From NCBI RefSeq assembly GCF_000299395.1, contig NC_018656.1, forward strand, positions 124,001 to 188,000: a DNA stretch of 64,000 nucleotides, given 5' to 3'. The translations under genes were made by a program, and so were the position numbers. This document shows, piece by piece, positions 1 through 8,937 of this stretch. The notes beneath the pieces are model-generated. The model did no database searches. It was not told the DNA's origin and saw only the letters and a program-made list of their open reading frames with translations. The stretch's first letter is position 1. The number at the start of each line of letters is the position of its first letter. This stretch comes from Candidatus Nitrosopumilus sediminis (GTDB taxonomy: Archaea; Thermoproteota; Nitrososphaeria; Nitrososphaerales; Nitrosopumilaceae).

Positions 1-1
1 C

Positions 2-280
2 TATGATCCAAGCATAGAACCTGGTGGCATATTGTTTTATTCTGGAGATACGCTAAATTTTGAATCTTCATTCATAATGGCGTCTATGAGGGCATCAAAT
101 CTATATCAATTGGATTTTGAGGAGGGATTGAGTTCGCAAAAATCAATTCTTAGTGGTATAGGACGTGTTCGTGATGTAGTTCAAGGTCAGGATGGAAGTC
201 TTTATGTGATCACTTCAAATACTGATGGAAAAGGTTTTCCAGACAGTATGGATGATAAACTATTGAGGATATTGAAATAA
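2..280 (+). CDS. PQQ-dependent sugar dehydrogenase-like protein, 3' end only
   Basis: The reading frame is open from base 2, so the gene begins before the window. The last ~93 residues end in a pattern (RVRDVVQGQDGSLYVITSN, then a short tail with LLRILK) typical of the final blade of soluble glucose/sorbosone dehydrogenase-type beta-propellers, which bind PQQ and oxidise sugars or related alcohols. Only the C-terminus is visible, so substrate and secretion cannot be judged. The HMG-CoA reductase gene starts 1 nt after the stop, so the two may share a transcript. Confidence 0.7.
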   Translation, partial: YDPSIEPGGILFYSGDTLNFESSFIMASMRASNLYQLDFEEGLSSQKSILSGIGRVRDVVQGQDGSLYVITSNTDGKGFPDSMDDKLLRILK

Positions 281-281
281 G

Positions 282-1538
282 ATGCCTGATTCATCAATTT
301 CCAAATTCTTTGAAAAATCTAGAAAAGATAGACTAGACATCGTTGCAAACTTTGCCAATCTTTCAGATGAAGACATAGATGTTTTACAAAATGAAAATGG
401 TGGAATTTCTTTTGATAAAGCAGATAAAATGGTAGAAAACGCCATTGGAACATTTTCACTTCCATTAGGAATTGCAACAAATTTCAAGATAAACGGCAAA
501 GATTACATTGTTCCTATGGTCATTGAAGAACCATCCGTGATAGCCGCAGCATCAAAGGGAGCTAAAATTGCACGAATAAAGGGTGGATTTGAAGTTTCTG
601 CAAATGAATCTTTTAGCATTGGGCAAATACAGATGTTAGATGTTGATATTCCTTTAGCTATTTCACAAATTAAAAATTCTTCAAATGAACTTCTCGAACT
701 AGCAAATTCAAAAAGTAATACTTTGTCTAAAATGGGAAAAGGTGCCAAAGAAGTCTCATGTAAAGAAATTGATACTCCTTCTGGAAAAATGCTCATTGTT
801 GAATTGTTAATTGATGTTGGTGATGCGATGGGTGCCAATGTAACCAATACCATGTGTGAAGCTATTTCTCCCTTAATCGAAAAGATTACTGACGGTAGAG
901 CACTACTTCGTATTTTATCTAATTATTCTACTCGAAGAATAGCCAAAGCAAAAGCTGTATTTGAAAAAGAAGCAGTTGGAGGTGAGCAAGTAGTTGATAA
1001 CATTATTTCTGCTTTTGAATTTGCTGACAATGATGTGTATAGAGCTGTCACTCATAACAAAGGTATCATGAATGGAACTATAGCTGTTGCAAATGCTGTA
1101 GGTCAGGATAGTAGAGCCATTGAAGCTGCCGCAAATGCATATGCCGCACAATCTGGAAGATATCGCTCTTTAAGTAAGTGGAGTAAAGACAAGGACGGAA
1201 ATTTGGTTGGAATTTTGGAAATCCCACTTTCTGTAGGTATTGTAGGAGGGATTGCCAATGTTCATCCAGTAGCTAAAGTCTGTACAAAAATTCTAGGAGC
1301 TTCTTCGGCACAAGAACTAGCATGTATTATGACTGCTACTGGTCTGGCTCAAAATTATAGTGCAATTAGAGCACTTGCTACTGAAGGAATACAAAAAGGA
1401 CACATGCGACTTCATGCAAGAAATTTGGCTGCTGCAGCAGGTGCCACACCTGATCAAATCGATGATATTGTTCAGAAAATGATTAAAGAAAAGAAAATTT
1501 CACTTGATAGAGCTAAAGAATTACTTGAGCAAATTTAA
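282..1538 (+). CDS. Hydroxymethylglutaryl-CoA reductase, class II type
   Basis: Reduces HMG-CoA to mevalonate for archaeal isoprenoid lipids. At 418 aa the length is normal for a compact HMGR without membrane anchor. Visible motifs: ENAIGTFSLPLGIATNF, EEPSVIAAAS, the catalytic-Asp region DVGDAMGAN, and a C-terminal GHMRLHA with the catalytic His. The ENAIG...LPLGIATNF and EEPS segments resemble class II (Pseudomonas mevalonii type, often labelled degradative) rather than the class I enzyme of most archaea. A biosynthetic role is inferred because archaea need mevalonate. It lies directly upstream of the his operon, which has its own TATA box. Confidence 0.92.
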   Translation: MPDSSISKFFEKSRKDRLDIVANFANLSDEDIDVLQNENGGISFDKADKMVENAIGTFSLPLGIATNFKINGKDYIVPMVIEEPSVIAAASKGAKIARIKGGFEVSANESFSIGQIQMLDVDIPLAISQIKNSSNELLELANSKSNTLSKMGKGAKEVSCKEIDTPSGKMLIVELLIDVGDAMGANVTNTMCEAISPLIEKITDGRALLRILSNYSTRRIAKAKAVFEKEAVGGEQVVDNIISAFEFADNDVYRAVTHNKGIMNGTIAVANAVGQDSRAIEAAANAYAAQSGRYRSLSKWSKDKDGNLVGILEIPLSVGIVGGIANVHPVAKVCTKILGASSAQELACIMTATGLAQNYSAIRALATEGIQKGHMRLHARNLAAAAGATPDQIDDIVQKMIKEKKISLDRAKELLEQI

Positions 1539-1544
1539 ACATGC

Positions 1545-1556
1545 GATTATATACAC
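1545..1556 (+). promoter_or_regulatory. TATA box of the histidine operon
   Basis: An AT-rich GATTATATAC core lies in the 39-nt gap between HMGR and hisG. Its centre is ~27 nt before the ATG at 1578, so the transcript would be leaderless or nearly so. This also favours ATG 1578 over the upstream GTG at 1563 as the hisG start. Confidence 0.5.
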
Positions 1557-1577
1557 TAAAAAGTGAAAAAATTAAAA

Positions 1578-2555
1578 ATGTCTGAAGTAAAATTTGCTAT
1601 TCCAAAAGGAAGTTTAGAAGAGGCTACATTCAAACTATTAGAAAAATCTTGGACTAGAGTAAATCGTAAGAGTAGAACTTATCGAGTTTATCTTGATGAT
1701 CCTAGTATTGTTGTCAAAATGCTTCGCCCTCAAGAAATTCCAACATTGGTTGCAGAAGGATTGTATGATGTAGGAATAACTGGCAAGGATTGGGTGGGGG
1801 AAACAAATGCTGATGTTGAACCTATCTTAGATTTAGAATATGGTAAAATTAGATTAGTAATTGCTTTTCCTGACAAGTATCGCTACAAAAATCTTGACGA
1901 AATGATTGCAGATTATGGTAAAAAGAAAAAAACACTTAGAATTTCATCTGAATATCTTACAACAGCTTCAAAATTTCTAAAACAATCAAAATCTTACAAA
2001 AAATATTATGGTTCCAAAGATCCTCTCATTGTTACCCCTTGGGTAAGATTAGGCAATAACAAAAATGTACAAATTCATCTATCCTTTGGTGCAACTGAAG
2101 CAAAACCTCCTGAGGATGTAGATGCAATAATGGATGTAACAGAAACAGGTACAACTCTAAAACAAAATAAACTCAAAATTGTCGATGAGGTCCTAACTTC
2201 TACTGCACATTTGATTGTAAATAAAAAATCATTAAAGGATCCTAAAAAACGTGAAAAAATATTTGATATTGTAACTTTAATGCGAGGTGCAGTTCATGGC
2301 AGAAAATTCTTACACATTTACCTAAATGTTGAAGAAAAAAATCTGAAAAAACTTTTGACCCAAATGCCTTCTCTGAAAAAGCCTACAATAAGTCCATTGA
2401 GTGAGCAAGGATGGTTTGGTGTAAATACCGTCATTAAAAAAGAAGAATTTCACAAACTTATCCCTAAATTAAGGAAGATTGCTCAAGGTCTTGTAGTTCA
2501 TGAACCCCGACAAATTCTTGAACTTGAGGAGATAAAGCGTGACGAAGAAAATTGA
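1578..2555 (+). CDS. hisG: ATP phosphoribosyltransferase, long form
   Basis: First step of histidine synthesis: ATP + PRPP to phosphoribosyl-ATP. The N-terminus MSEVKFAIPKGSL is the classic HisG opening, VGITGKDWV is a conserved core motif, and DAIMDVTETGTTL is the PRPP-loop region. The ~325 aa length and C-terminal region fit the long form with the ACT-like regulatory domain that mediates histidine feedback, so no HisZ is needed. The GTG at 1563 would add five residues; I prefer ATG 1578. The stop overlaps the hisD start by one base (TGATG). Confidence 0.95.
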   Translation: MSEVKFAIPKGSLEEATFKLLEKSWTRVNRKSRTYRVYLDDPSIVVKMLRPQEIPTLVAEGLYDVGITGKDWVGETNADVEPILDLEYGKIRLVIAFPDKYRYKNLDEMIADYGKKKKTLRISSEYLTTASKFLKQSKSYKKYYGSKDPLIVTPWVRLGNNKNVQIHLSFGATEAKPPEDVDAIMDVTETGTTLKQNKLKIVDEVLTSTAHLIVNKKSLKDPKKREKIFDIVTLMRGAVHGRKFLHIYLNVEEKNLKKLLTQMPSLKKPTISPLSEQGWFGVNTVIKKEEFHKLIPKLRKIAQGLVVHEPRQILELEEIKRDEEN

Positions 2556-3826
2556 TGAGAATAATCAAAATTACTAATGTAGAAAAGTTTGCAGCAAAAA
2601 TTCTCCCAAAACAGCCTCAAAATAACAAAACTATAGTTGAATCAATCCTAAAAGATGTTAAAAAAAATGGCGATACTGCAATCAAAAAATATGAAAAAAA
2701 GTTCAGCAAGGCAAGCATTCCTTCATTACGCATATCCAAAAATGAAATTAAAAATGCATACTCTCAAGTATCAAAGACCGAACTTGATGCATTAAGATTA
2801 GCAAAAGCCAAGCTTGGAAAAACAGAATCAACTGTTAAATCATTACTAAAAAATACCACAATTAATCAAGATGGAATAAAAATCACAAAAAAATTTATTC
2901 CTATTCAAAGTGTAGGATGTTATATACCAGGCGGATTAGCAAAATATCCCAGTTCTGTAATCATGTCTGTGGTTCCAGCTAAAATTGCTGGAGTCAAAAG
3001 AATTGTAGTTGTATCTCCGCCAAACTCTGATGGAAAAATTGATCCATTAACTATCGTATCTGCTGATATTTGTGGAGCTGATGAGATTTACAAAACAGGA
3101 GGTGTACAATCAATTGCAGCATTATCTTATGGAACAAAATCAATTCCAAAAGTCGATAAAATTGTAGGTCCTGGAGGAGCATTTGTAACAGCAGCAAAAT
3201 CTTTGATTAGTGATCAAACTGGAATTGATATGCTTGCAGGTCCTACTGAATTGGGAATAATAGCAGACAACTCGGCAAACCCAAAATTTGTTGCTTTGGA
3301 TTTAATTTCTCAAGCAGAACACAGCAATGACACATTTTGCTATTTGATTACTACATCTCAAAAACTTGCAATATCTGTGAACAAAATTCTTTCTGAATTA
3401 ATTCCAAAAATCCAGAGAGGAAAAATCACAAAATTCAGTCTTAAAAATAATGGATTTATTGGAATATGTAAAAACAATTCTGATATGATAAAACTTGCAA
3501 ATATTTTGGCCCCTGAACACTTGCAAATAATGACTAAAAACCCAAAAGCCATATCTTCAAAAATTACTGCATCGGGTCTGGTTTTAATTGGAAACAACAC
3601 TCCCTCCTCAGCAAGTGACTACATTTTAGGCTCAAATCACATTTTGCCTACAAACGGATTTGGAAAAATCAGAGGCCCACTTTCGGTCTTGGACTTTATC
3701 AAGGTAAATACACAGATTTCATCATCAAAGAAATCATTATCAAAAATATCAAAACATCTCCAAGTCTTGACAAAAGCTGAAGGATTGCCTAATCACTATA
3801 AAGCAGTTAGAGGTAGATTGAATTGA
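2555..3826 (+). CDS. hisD: Histidinol dehydrogenase
   Basis: Zn-dependent enzyme oxidising L-histidinol to histidine in two NAD-linked steps. Signature segments include GCYIPGG, KIVGPGGAFVTAAK, GPTELGIIAD and LISQAEHSND, then HLQIMTKNP near the C-terminus. At 423 aa it is full length. ATG 2555 overlaps the hisG stop; an alternative TTG lies one codon upstream. Its TGA overlaps the TTG start of hisC, indicating translational coupling. Confidence 0.96.
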   Translation: MRIIKITNVEKFAAKILPKQPQNNKTIVESILKDVKKNGDTAIKKYEKKFSKASIPSLRISKNEIKNAYSQVSKTELDALRLAKAKLGKTESTVKSLLKNTTINQDGIKITKKFIPIQSVGCYIPGGLAKYPSSVIMSVVPAKIAGVKRIVVVSPPNSDGKIDPLTIVSADICGADEIYKTGGVQSIAALSYGTKSIPKVDKIVGPGGAFVTAAKSLISDQTGIDMLAGPTELGIIADNSANPKFVALDLISQAEHSNDTFCYLITTSQKLAISVNKILSELIPKIQRGKITKFSLKNNGFIGICKNNSDMIKLANILAPEHLQIMTKNPKAISSKITASGLVLIGNNTPSSASDYILGSNHILPTNGFGKIRGPLSVLDFIKVNTQISSSKKSLSKISKHLQVLTKAEGLPNHYKAVRGRLN

Positions 3827-4893
3827 AAAAAAATTGGTTTGAAGAAAAAATCACAAAATTCAATTCTATTGGAGGCTATCAAAAACCAGAACTCATTCAA
3901 GATTCGGTGAAACTTGATTCAAATGAAAATTATGTAATTCCAAAACAATTCCAAAATGATATACTTTCTTCTGCAAGAAAAAATTCTGATGTTAGAGCAT
4001 ATCCCCTTGGTGGAGTTGAAAGACTGATTGATACATTATCAAAATTTATCAAAATACCCTCTTCTATGATTGGAGTTGGAAATGGTTCTGATCAAATATT
4101 AGATTTGATTCTATCCAATTTTGCATCAAAAGAAACCAAAGTTTTAACCTCTAATCCAACGTTTGGATTCTTTGAAGAGCGTTGTAAATTGTACGGTATA
4201 CCATTAATTGCAATTCCTTTCTCTGACGATATGAAATTAGATATTACAGATTTTCTAAAACAATCTAAAAATGCAGATATTCTTTATCTTGACTCTCCAA
4301 ACAACCCTACTGGCTTCCAATTTTCAAAAAATCAATTACAAAAACTGATCAAGTCTTTTAATGGACTTGTAATAATTGATGAGGCCTATGGAGAATTTGG
4401 TGAATACACTATTTCTGACATGGTTAAAACTCAAAGTAATCTCATTGTAGTGCAGACTCTTTCAAAGTCATTTGGTTTAGCAGGAATCCGATTAGGCTAC
4501 TTCATAGCAAGTAAAAAATTCACTGAGGCCTTCATGAACGTTTTACAATACCCATACCCTCTAAGTACAATTACAATTGAATCTGGAATTGAGGCTTTGA
4601 AAAAATCAAATATTATGAAAGACACAATCGATAATATCAAAACTGAAAGAAAACGAATTATTGAGACTTTGCAGAAATATGATACATTTCAAGTATTTGA
4701 TTCCAAGGCTAATTTTGTACTTTTTGATGCACATGGCTCCTACAAGCGGGTTTATTCCGCACTATCAGAACAAGGAATCTCAATTCGTAAATTGGGAAAA
4801 ATTGGAAATCATGATGGATGCCTCAGGGTTACTATTGGCACAAAAGAAATGAATTCAAAATTCTTATTGGCAATTCGTGATTTATTGAGATGA
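3823..4893 (+). CDS. hisC: Histidinol-phosphate aminotransferase
   Basis: PLP-dependent fold type I aminotransferase making histidinol phosphate from imidazole-acetol phosphate. Motifs: LDSNENYV near the N-terminus, GNGSDQILDLI, YLDSPNNPTG, IIDEAYGEF, and the PLP-lysine region TLSKSFGLAGIRLGY. Full length (356 aa). The start is TTG within the hisD stop overlap (TTGA); no ATG is near, and the N-terminal length fits the family. It overlaps the HAD gene by 4 nt. Confidence 0.95.
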   Translation: MKKNWFEEKITKFNSIGGYQKPELIQDSVKLDSNENYVIPKQFQNDILSSARKNSDVRAYPLGGVERLIDTLSKFIKIPSSMIGVGNGSDQILDLILSNFASKETKVLTSNPTFGFFEERCKLYGIPLIAIPFSDDMKLDITDFLKQSKNADILYLDSPNNPTGFQFSKNQLQKLIKSFNGLVIIDEAYGEFGEYTISDMVKTQSNLIVVQTLSKSFGLAGIRLGYFIASKKFTEAFMNVLQYPYPLSTITIESGIEALKKSNIMKDTIDNIKTERKRIIETLQKYDTFQVFDSKANFVLFDAHGSYKRVYSALSEQGISIRKLGKIGNHDGCLRVTIGTKEMNSKFLLAIRDLLR

Positions 4894-5864
4894 CTCTGAG
4901 AAAAAAATCTGATGGAATCTATGTAGATGATTCTAAAATTGAAATTCTAAATAAAATAGATGCTGTGGTTTTTGATTGTGATGGAGTGCTAATTGATATT
5001 ACAAAGTCTTATGATTTGGCAATAATTAAAACAACTCAATATGTTCTAGAGCATTTTGCCAAAATTGATGACTCTATTCCTATTGATTTTAAAATTATTG
5101 ACGGATTCAAATCTACAGGTGGATTTAACGATGAAGTTGATTTGACATATGCTGCAATAATTTCTATAGTAGCTGCAAAGAAATTAGAAAAAGATCAAAC
5201 TAAATTCGTCTATGATGTTATAGAAAATTCTGACTCCACCGGTATTATTTCTGTAGAAAAATACATTGAAAATCTTGTTGATATTTCTGACATCAAAAAA
5301 CAGCTGTCTTATCCTGGAACTCATCATGAAAATCCACTCTATCGTATTTTTGATCAGATTTTTTATGGTCCTGAACTTTATGAAAAATTATTTCATAATA
5401 CATCTAATTTTTCTGATCCTGGATTGATTGAACAAGATGATGTGATTCTAAATGATATTTTGATTGAAAAATTGTTAAAAAAATTTAATTCAAAAATTGC
5501 TATGGTTACTGGCAGAGGAAAAGAATCTGTAAGTTATTCATTAAAATCATTATTGAATAAATTTGATTTGAATAATTCTGTGTTCCTTGAGGATGAATCT
5601 CGTGAACTTGCAAAACCAAACCCTCAACCTCTCTTAAATTCAATTAATGGAATGAATAGCACTTCTACTCTTTATGTTGGAGATTCTTTTGAGGATTTCA
5701 TAATGGCAAAAAAGACGACTGGTTTGGGACATGAAACTACATTTTGTGGAATTATTGGTACCAGTAAAAACCCCCAAGAAAAATTAAGACTATTTGAGAA
5801 AAATGACGCTATTTTGGTATTGGATTCAATCCATCTGTTACCAAAGGTATTAAATTTAGAATAA
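4890..5864 (+). CDS. HAD-superfamily phosphatase, candidate histidinol-phosphate phosphatase
   Basis: A 324-aa HAD protein with motif I VFDCDGVLIDIT (nucleophile Asp and acid Asp), motif II-like AMVTGRGKESV, a Lys in AKPNPQPLL, and motif IV-like YVGDSFEDFIMA. A long insertion after motif I forms a cap. It overlaps hisC by 4 nt and precedes hisB. The pathway needs a phosphatase acting on histidinol phosphate, and no PHP-type HisK or HisB-N domain is present here. Function is inferred from family and operon position; HAD substrate specificity cannot be read from sequence. Confidence 0.8.
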   Translation: MTLRKKSDGIYVDDSKIEILNKIDAVVFDCDGVLIDITKSYDLAIIKTTQYVLEHFAKIDDSIPIDFKIIDGFKSTGGFNDEVDLTYAAIISIVAAKKLEKDQTKFVYDVIENSDSTGIISVEKYIENLVDISDIKKQLSYPGTHHENPLYRIFDQIFYGPELYEKLFHNTSNFSDPGLIEQDDVILNDILIEKLLKKFNSKIAMVTGRGKESVSYSLKSLLNKFDLNNSVFLEDESRELAKPNPQPLLNSINGMNSTSTLYVGDSFEDFIMAKKTTGLGHETTFCGIIGTSKNPQEKLRLFEKNDAILVLDSIHLLPKVLNLE

Positions 5865-5889
5865 TACAATCACATAATCTGTGAGAAAA

Positions 5890-6477
5890 ATGGCACCACG
5901 AAAGGCATCAATTAAACGAAATACAAAGGAAACTAGTGTCAATGTATCTGTAAATTTAGACGGTACTGGAAAAACATCCATTAAAACTGGAATAAACTTT
6001 CTTGATCATTTGATTGTATCATTTGGTACACATGGAATGATGGATCTAAAAGTTGTTGCAAAATCAAATGATGGCATTGAACACCATTTGATTGAAGATA
6101 CTGCAATTACAATTGGACAAACAATTGACAAAGCATTAAGCACTAGACGTGGAATAACTAGATTTAGCTATGCTTCTGTTCCAATGGATGAATCACTTGC
6201 TGAGGCTTCAATTGATTTAGTAAAACGTCCATTTTCAAAGTTGACTTTATCTATTAAACGAAATAAAATTGAGGATGTGTCAAAAGAAGATCTTGAACAC
6301 TTTTTTCAATCTTTACTGCAAAATCTGAATAGTTGCATTCACCTTACTGTAAAGTATGGAGATAATGATCACCACAAAGTTGAAGCTGCCATTAAATCAC
6401 TTGCCGTCGCATTAAGAAATGCATCAACACAAGATAAAAAACAAAAAGGAATTCCAAGCACAAAAGGTTCAATGTAA
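5890..6477 (+). CDS. hisB: Imidazoleglycerol-phosphate dehydratase
   Basis: Dehydrates imidazole glycerol phosphate to imidazole acetol phosphate. Two copies of the Mn-binding His motif are visible: [13 protein letters not shown] with [10 protein letters not shown], and [10 protein letters not shown] with [12 protein letters not shown]. It is a monofunctional 195-aa enzyme without a fused phosphatase domain. ATG 5890 is preferred to the GTG three codons upstream because [17 protein letters not shown] is a natural N-terminus. Its TAA overlaps the hisH ATG by one base. Confidence 0.95.
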   Translation: MAPRKASIKRNTKETSVNVSVNLDGTGKTSIKTGINFLDHLIVSFGTHGMMDLKVVAKSNDGIEHHLIEDTAITIGQTIDKALSTRRGITRFSYASVPMDESLAEASIDLVKRPFSKLTLSIKRNKIEDVSKEDLEHFFQSLLQNLNSCIHLTVKYGDNDHHKVEAAIKSLAVALRNASTQDKKQKGIPSTKGSM

Positions 6478-7082
6478 TGGTAAGTGTTGCAATTTTTGAT
6501 TATGGTGCTGGAAATATTTTCAGTCTGAAAAACTCTCTTGAAAAAGTAGGTGCCACAGTTGATGTAATCACTACCTTTGATAATCAAAACACATATTCTG
6601 GATTGTTACTTCCAGGGGTTGGCAACTTTGATCCTGCCATGAATAGTGTAAGGAATTATTCAAAGGTTGAATTTAGAGACTATGTTGGTAGTATGCCTGT
6701 TCTCGGAATTTGTCTTGGCATGGAAATGTTTTTTGAAAAAAGTGAAGAAGGCAAGGAGAAAGGCTTGGATGTAATTGATGGTGAAGTAATTGTTCTTCCC
6801 CCATCTATGAAGGTGCCACACATGGGATGGAATGACCTTGAAATTAAGAAACCTGGAAAAATACTTGAAGGAGTCAAAGATGGCTCTTGGGCTTATTTTG
6901 TTCATTCGTATAGAGTAAAGCCCAAGTCAAATGATGTAATCACTGCTGAATCTGATTATGGAATCAAAGTGCCTGCAGTTGTTGAGTATGAAAATTTTTT
7001 TGGTACGCAATTCCATCCTGAAAAGTCCAGTATTGTTGGAAAAATTATGCTAGAAAATTTTCTCAAAGAGTGTAAGAAATGA
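6477..7082 (+). CDS. hisH: Imidazole glycerol phosphate synthase, glutaminase subunit
   Basis: Class I glutamine amidotransferase that channels ammonia to HisF. Visible: FDYGAGNIFSL at the N-terminus, oxyanion strand PGVGNF, the nucleophile elbow GICLGMEMFF (Cys79), and the His/Glu pair in GTQFHPEKS. At 201 aa it is standard length. Overlaps hisA by 4 nt (ATGA). Confidence 0.96.
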   Translation: MVSVAIFDYGAGNIFSLKNSLEKVGATVDVITTFDNQNTYSGLLLPGVGNFDPAMNSVRNYSKVEFRDYVGSMPVLGICLGMEMFFEKSEEGKEKGLDVIDGEVIVLPPSMKVPHMGWNDLEIKKPGKILEGVKDGSWAYFVHSYRVKPKSNDVITAESDYGIKVPAVVEYENFFGTQFHPEKSSIVGKIMLENFLKECKK

Positions 7083-7786
7083 AAATAATTCCTGCCATTG
7101 ATCTGATGAATGGTCAAGTTGTAAGACTGTACAAAGGTGATCCTAAACAAAAGACTGTGTATAGCAATGATCCTGTAGATATTGCAAAACAGTGGGAATC
7201 TGCAGGCGCTGATATTCTTCATTTAGTAGATTTGGATGCTACCTTAGGAATTGGCTCCAATATTGAAATTATTAAAAAAATTCTTGACACTATATCCATT
7301 CCCATTGAAGTAGCTGGTGGTTTGCGAGATAAATCATTAGTGTTGGAAATGGCGAACCTATCAAAACGAATAGTGTTAGGAACATTGGCATTCAAAGATA
7401 AACCTCTTTTAAAATCACTATTGTCTGAATTGGGGCCTGAAAAAATAGTCATTTCAGTTGATCATAAAGATGGTGAAATTGTAATTCATGGTTGGCAAAA
7501 AGGCACCGGAATAGAATTGATTCCATCCATCAAAGAATTTCTTGAAATGGGATTTACTGAATTCCTATTAACTAATGTTAGTCGTGATGGTACACTTGAA
7601 GGGCCTGATTTAGAATTTCTAGAACAAGCTTGTAATTTACCAAATACGAACATCATTGCAAGTGGAGGCATTTCAAACATTAATGATGTTGCAGACGTTA
7701 AAGAAAAAAATGCATTTGGAGTAATTCTTGGAAAAGCACTATATGAGAAAAAAATTTCAATTGAAGAGGCAAAAAAACTATCATGA
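7079..7786 (+). CDS. hisA: ProFAR isomerase (HisA)
   Basis: (beta/alpha)8 isomerase converting ProFAR to PRFAR. The first catalytic Asp is in PAIDLMNGQVVRL, the phosphate sites are VAGGLRDKS and IASGGISN, and the second catalytic Asp follows LLTNVSRDGTLEGPD. At 235 aa it is full length. Overlaps hisF by 4 nt. Confidence 0.96.
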   Translation: MKIIPAIDLMNGQVVRLYKGDPKQKTVYSNDPVDIAKQWESAGADILHLVDLDATLGIGSNIEIIKKILDTISIPIEVAGGLRDKSLVLEMANLSKRIVLGTLAFKDKPLLKSLLSELGPEKIVISVDHKDGEIVIHGWQKGTGIELIPSIKEFLEMGFTEFLLTNVSRDGTLEGPDLEFLEQACNLPNTNIIASGGISNINDVADVKEKNAFGVILGKALYEKKISIEEAKKLS

Positions 7787-8586
7787 CACTAACTAAACGA
7801 ATCATTCCTTGTTTAGATGTAAAAAATGGACGAGTAGTTAAGGGATTGAACTTTGAATCAATCAAAGATGCAGGAGATCCCGTAGAACTAGCAGAAAAAT
7901 ATAGCAATGAAGGTGCAGATGAATTAGTATTCTTAGATATTACTGCATCTGATGAACAACGAAAAACAATCAAAGAATTGGTAAGAAAAGTTGCATCCGT
8001 TATTGATATTCCATTTACAGTAGGTGGTGGAGTAAAATCATTAGAAGATGCAAGGAATATCTTACTTAATGGGGCCGACAAGGTTGGTATCAATACCGGT
8101 GCTATAAAAAACCCCAAAATCATTACAGAATTGATGGAACTGTTTGGTAGACAGTGTGTTGTAGTAGCTGTAGATGCTAAAAGAAATTATGTCATTGATG
8201 ATTCAAAAAATATCTTTTCTGAAAATGGTCAACAATTTTGGTTTGAAGTTTTCATTTACGGTGGAAAGGAAGGGACTGGAATTGATGTAATTGACTGGGT
8301 AAAAGAGGCAGAAAAATTGGGTGCAGGTGAAATTCTTCTTACTAGTATTGATAAAGATGGAACTAAAGACGGCTATGATATTTTGCTGACTAAAAATGTC
8401 GTTGATTCAGTAACTATTCCTGTTATTGCTTCAGGTGGATGTGGCAAACCTGATGATATGGTTGATGTTTTCAAGGAATCAAATGTAGATGCAGCATTGG
8501 CTGCTTCAATATTTCACTATGAGACACATGGAGTTAATGGTGTGAAATCATATTTGAAAGAAAAAGCAATTCCTGTAAGATTATAA
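7783..8586 (+). CDS. hisF: Imidazole glycerol phosphate synthase, cyclase subunit
   Basis: (beta/alpha)8 cyclase using HisH-derived ammonia to form IGP and AICAR. Motifs: RIIPCLDVKNGRVVKG with catalytic Asp, FLDITAS, VGGGVKS, the second Asp in VVAVDAKRN, LLTSIDKDGT and IASGGCG. At 267 aa it is slightly longer than bacterial HisF (~255), with an insertion around residues 140-155. Forms the HisHF complex with the product encoded just upstream. Confidence 0.96.
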   Translation: MTLTKRIIPCLDVKNGRVVKGLNFESIKDAGDPVELAEKYSNEGADELVFLDITASDEQRKTIKELVRKVASVIDIPFTVGGGVKSLEDARNILLNGADKVGINTGAIKNPKIITELMELFGRQCVVVAVDAKRNYVIDDSKNIFSENGQQFWFEVFIYGGKEGTGIDVIDWVKEAEKLGAGEILLTSIDKDGTKDGYDILLTKNVVDSVTIPVIASGGCGKPDDMVDVFKESNVDAALAASIFHYETHGVNGVKSYLKEKAIPVRL

Positions 8587-8609
8587 TACTGATTTTTATT
8601 TTATTTAAT

Positions 8610-8936
8610 ATGGAAAAAACCATTGATGATATAGATTTTGAGAAAAGTGGTGGTCTTGTACCTGTAATTGTTCAGGATGCTAATACAAAAGACGTTTTGA
8701 CATTGGCATATACAAATAAAGAATCTTTGGAACTTGCAAAAAAATCTGGCAATTCCTGGTTTTGGAGTCGTTCTAGAAATAAACTTTGGATGAAAGGAGA
8801 AGAATCAGGCAACACACAAAAAATTAAAGAAATTTTAGTTGATTGTGATTCTGATGCAATTATCTATCTGGTTGAGCCTTCTGGACCTGCTTGTCATTTA
8901 GGTGATAAAGTCTGTTTTCACAATAATTTGAAATAA
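8610..8936 (+). CDS. hisI: Phosphoribosyl-AMP cyclohydrolase
   Basis: Third step of the pathway, a Zn-dependent hydrolysis of PR-AMP. Motifs: NSWFWSRSRNKLWMKGEESGNTQ, the metal Asp/Cys cluster in DCDSDAIIY, and ACHLGDKVCF. At 108 aa it contains only the HisI domain with no fused HisE. It follows hisF after 23 nt of T-rich sequence; an internal promoter is possible. It is the last gene of the cluster. Confidence 0.94.
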   Translation: MEKTIDDIDFEKSGGLVPVIVQDANTKDVLTLAYTNKESLELAKKSGNSWFWSRSRNKLWMKGEESGNTQKIKEILVDCDSDAIIYLVEPSGPACHLGDKVCFHNNLK

Positions 8937-8937
8937 A

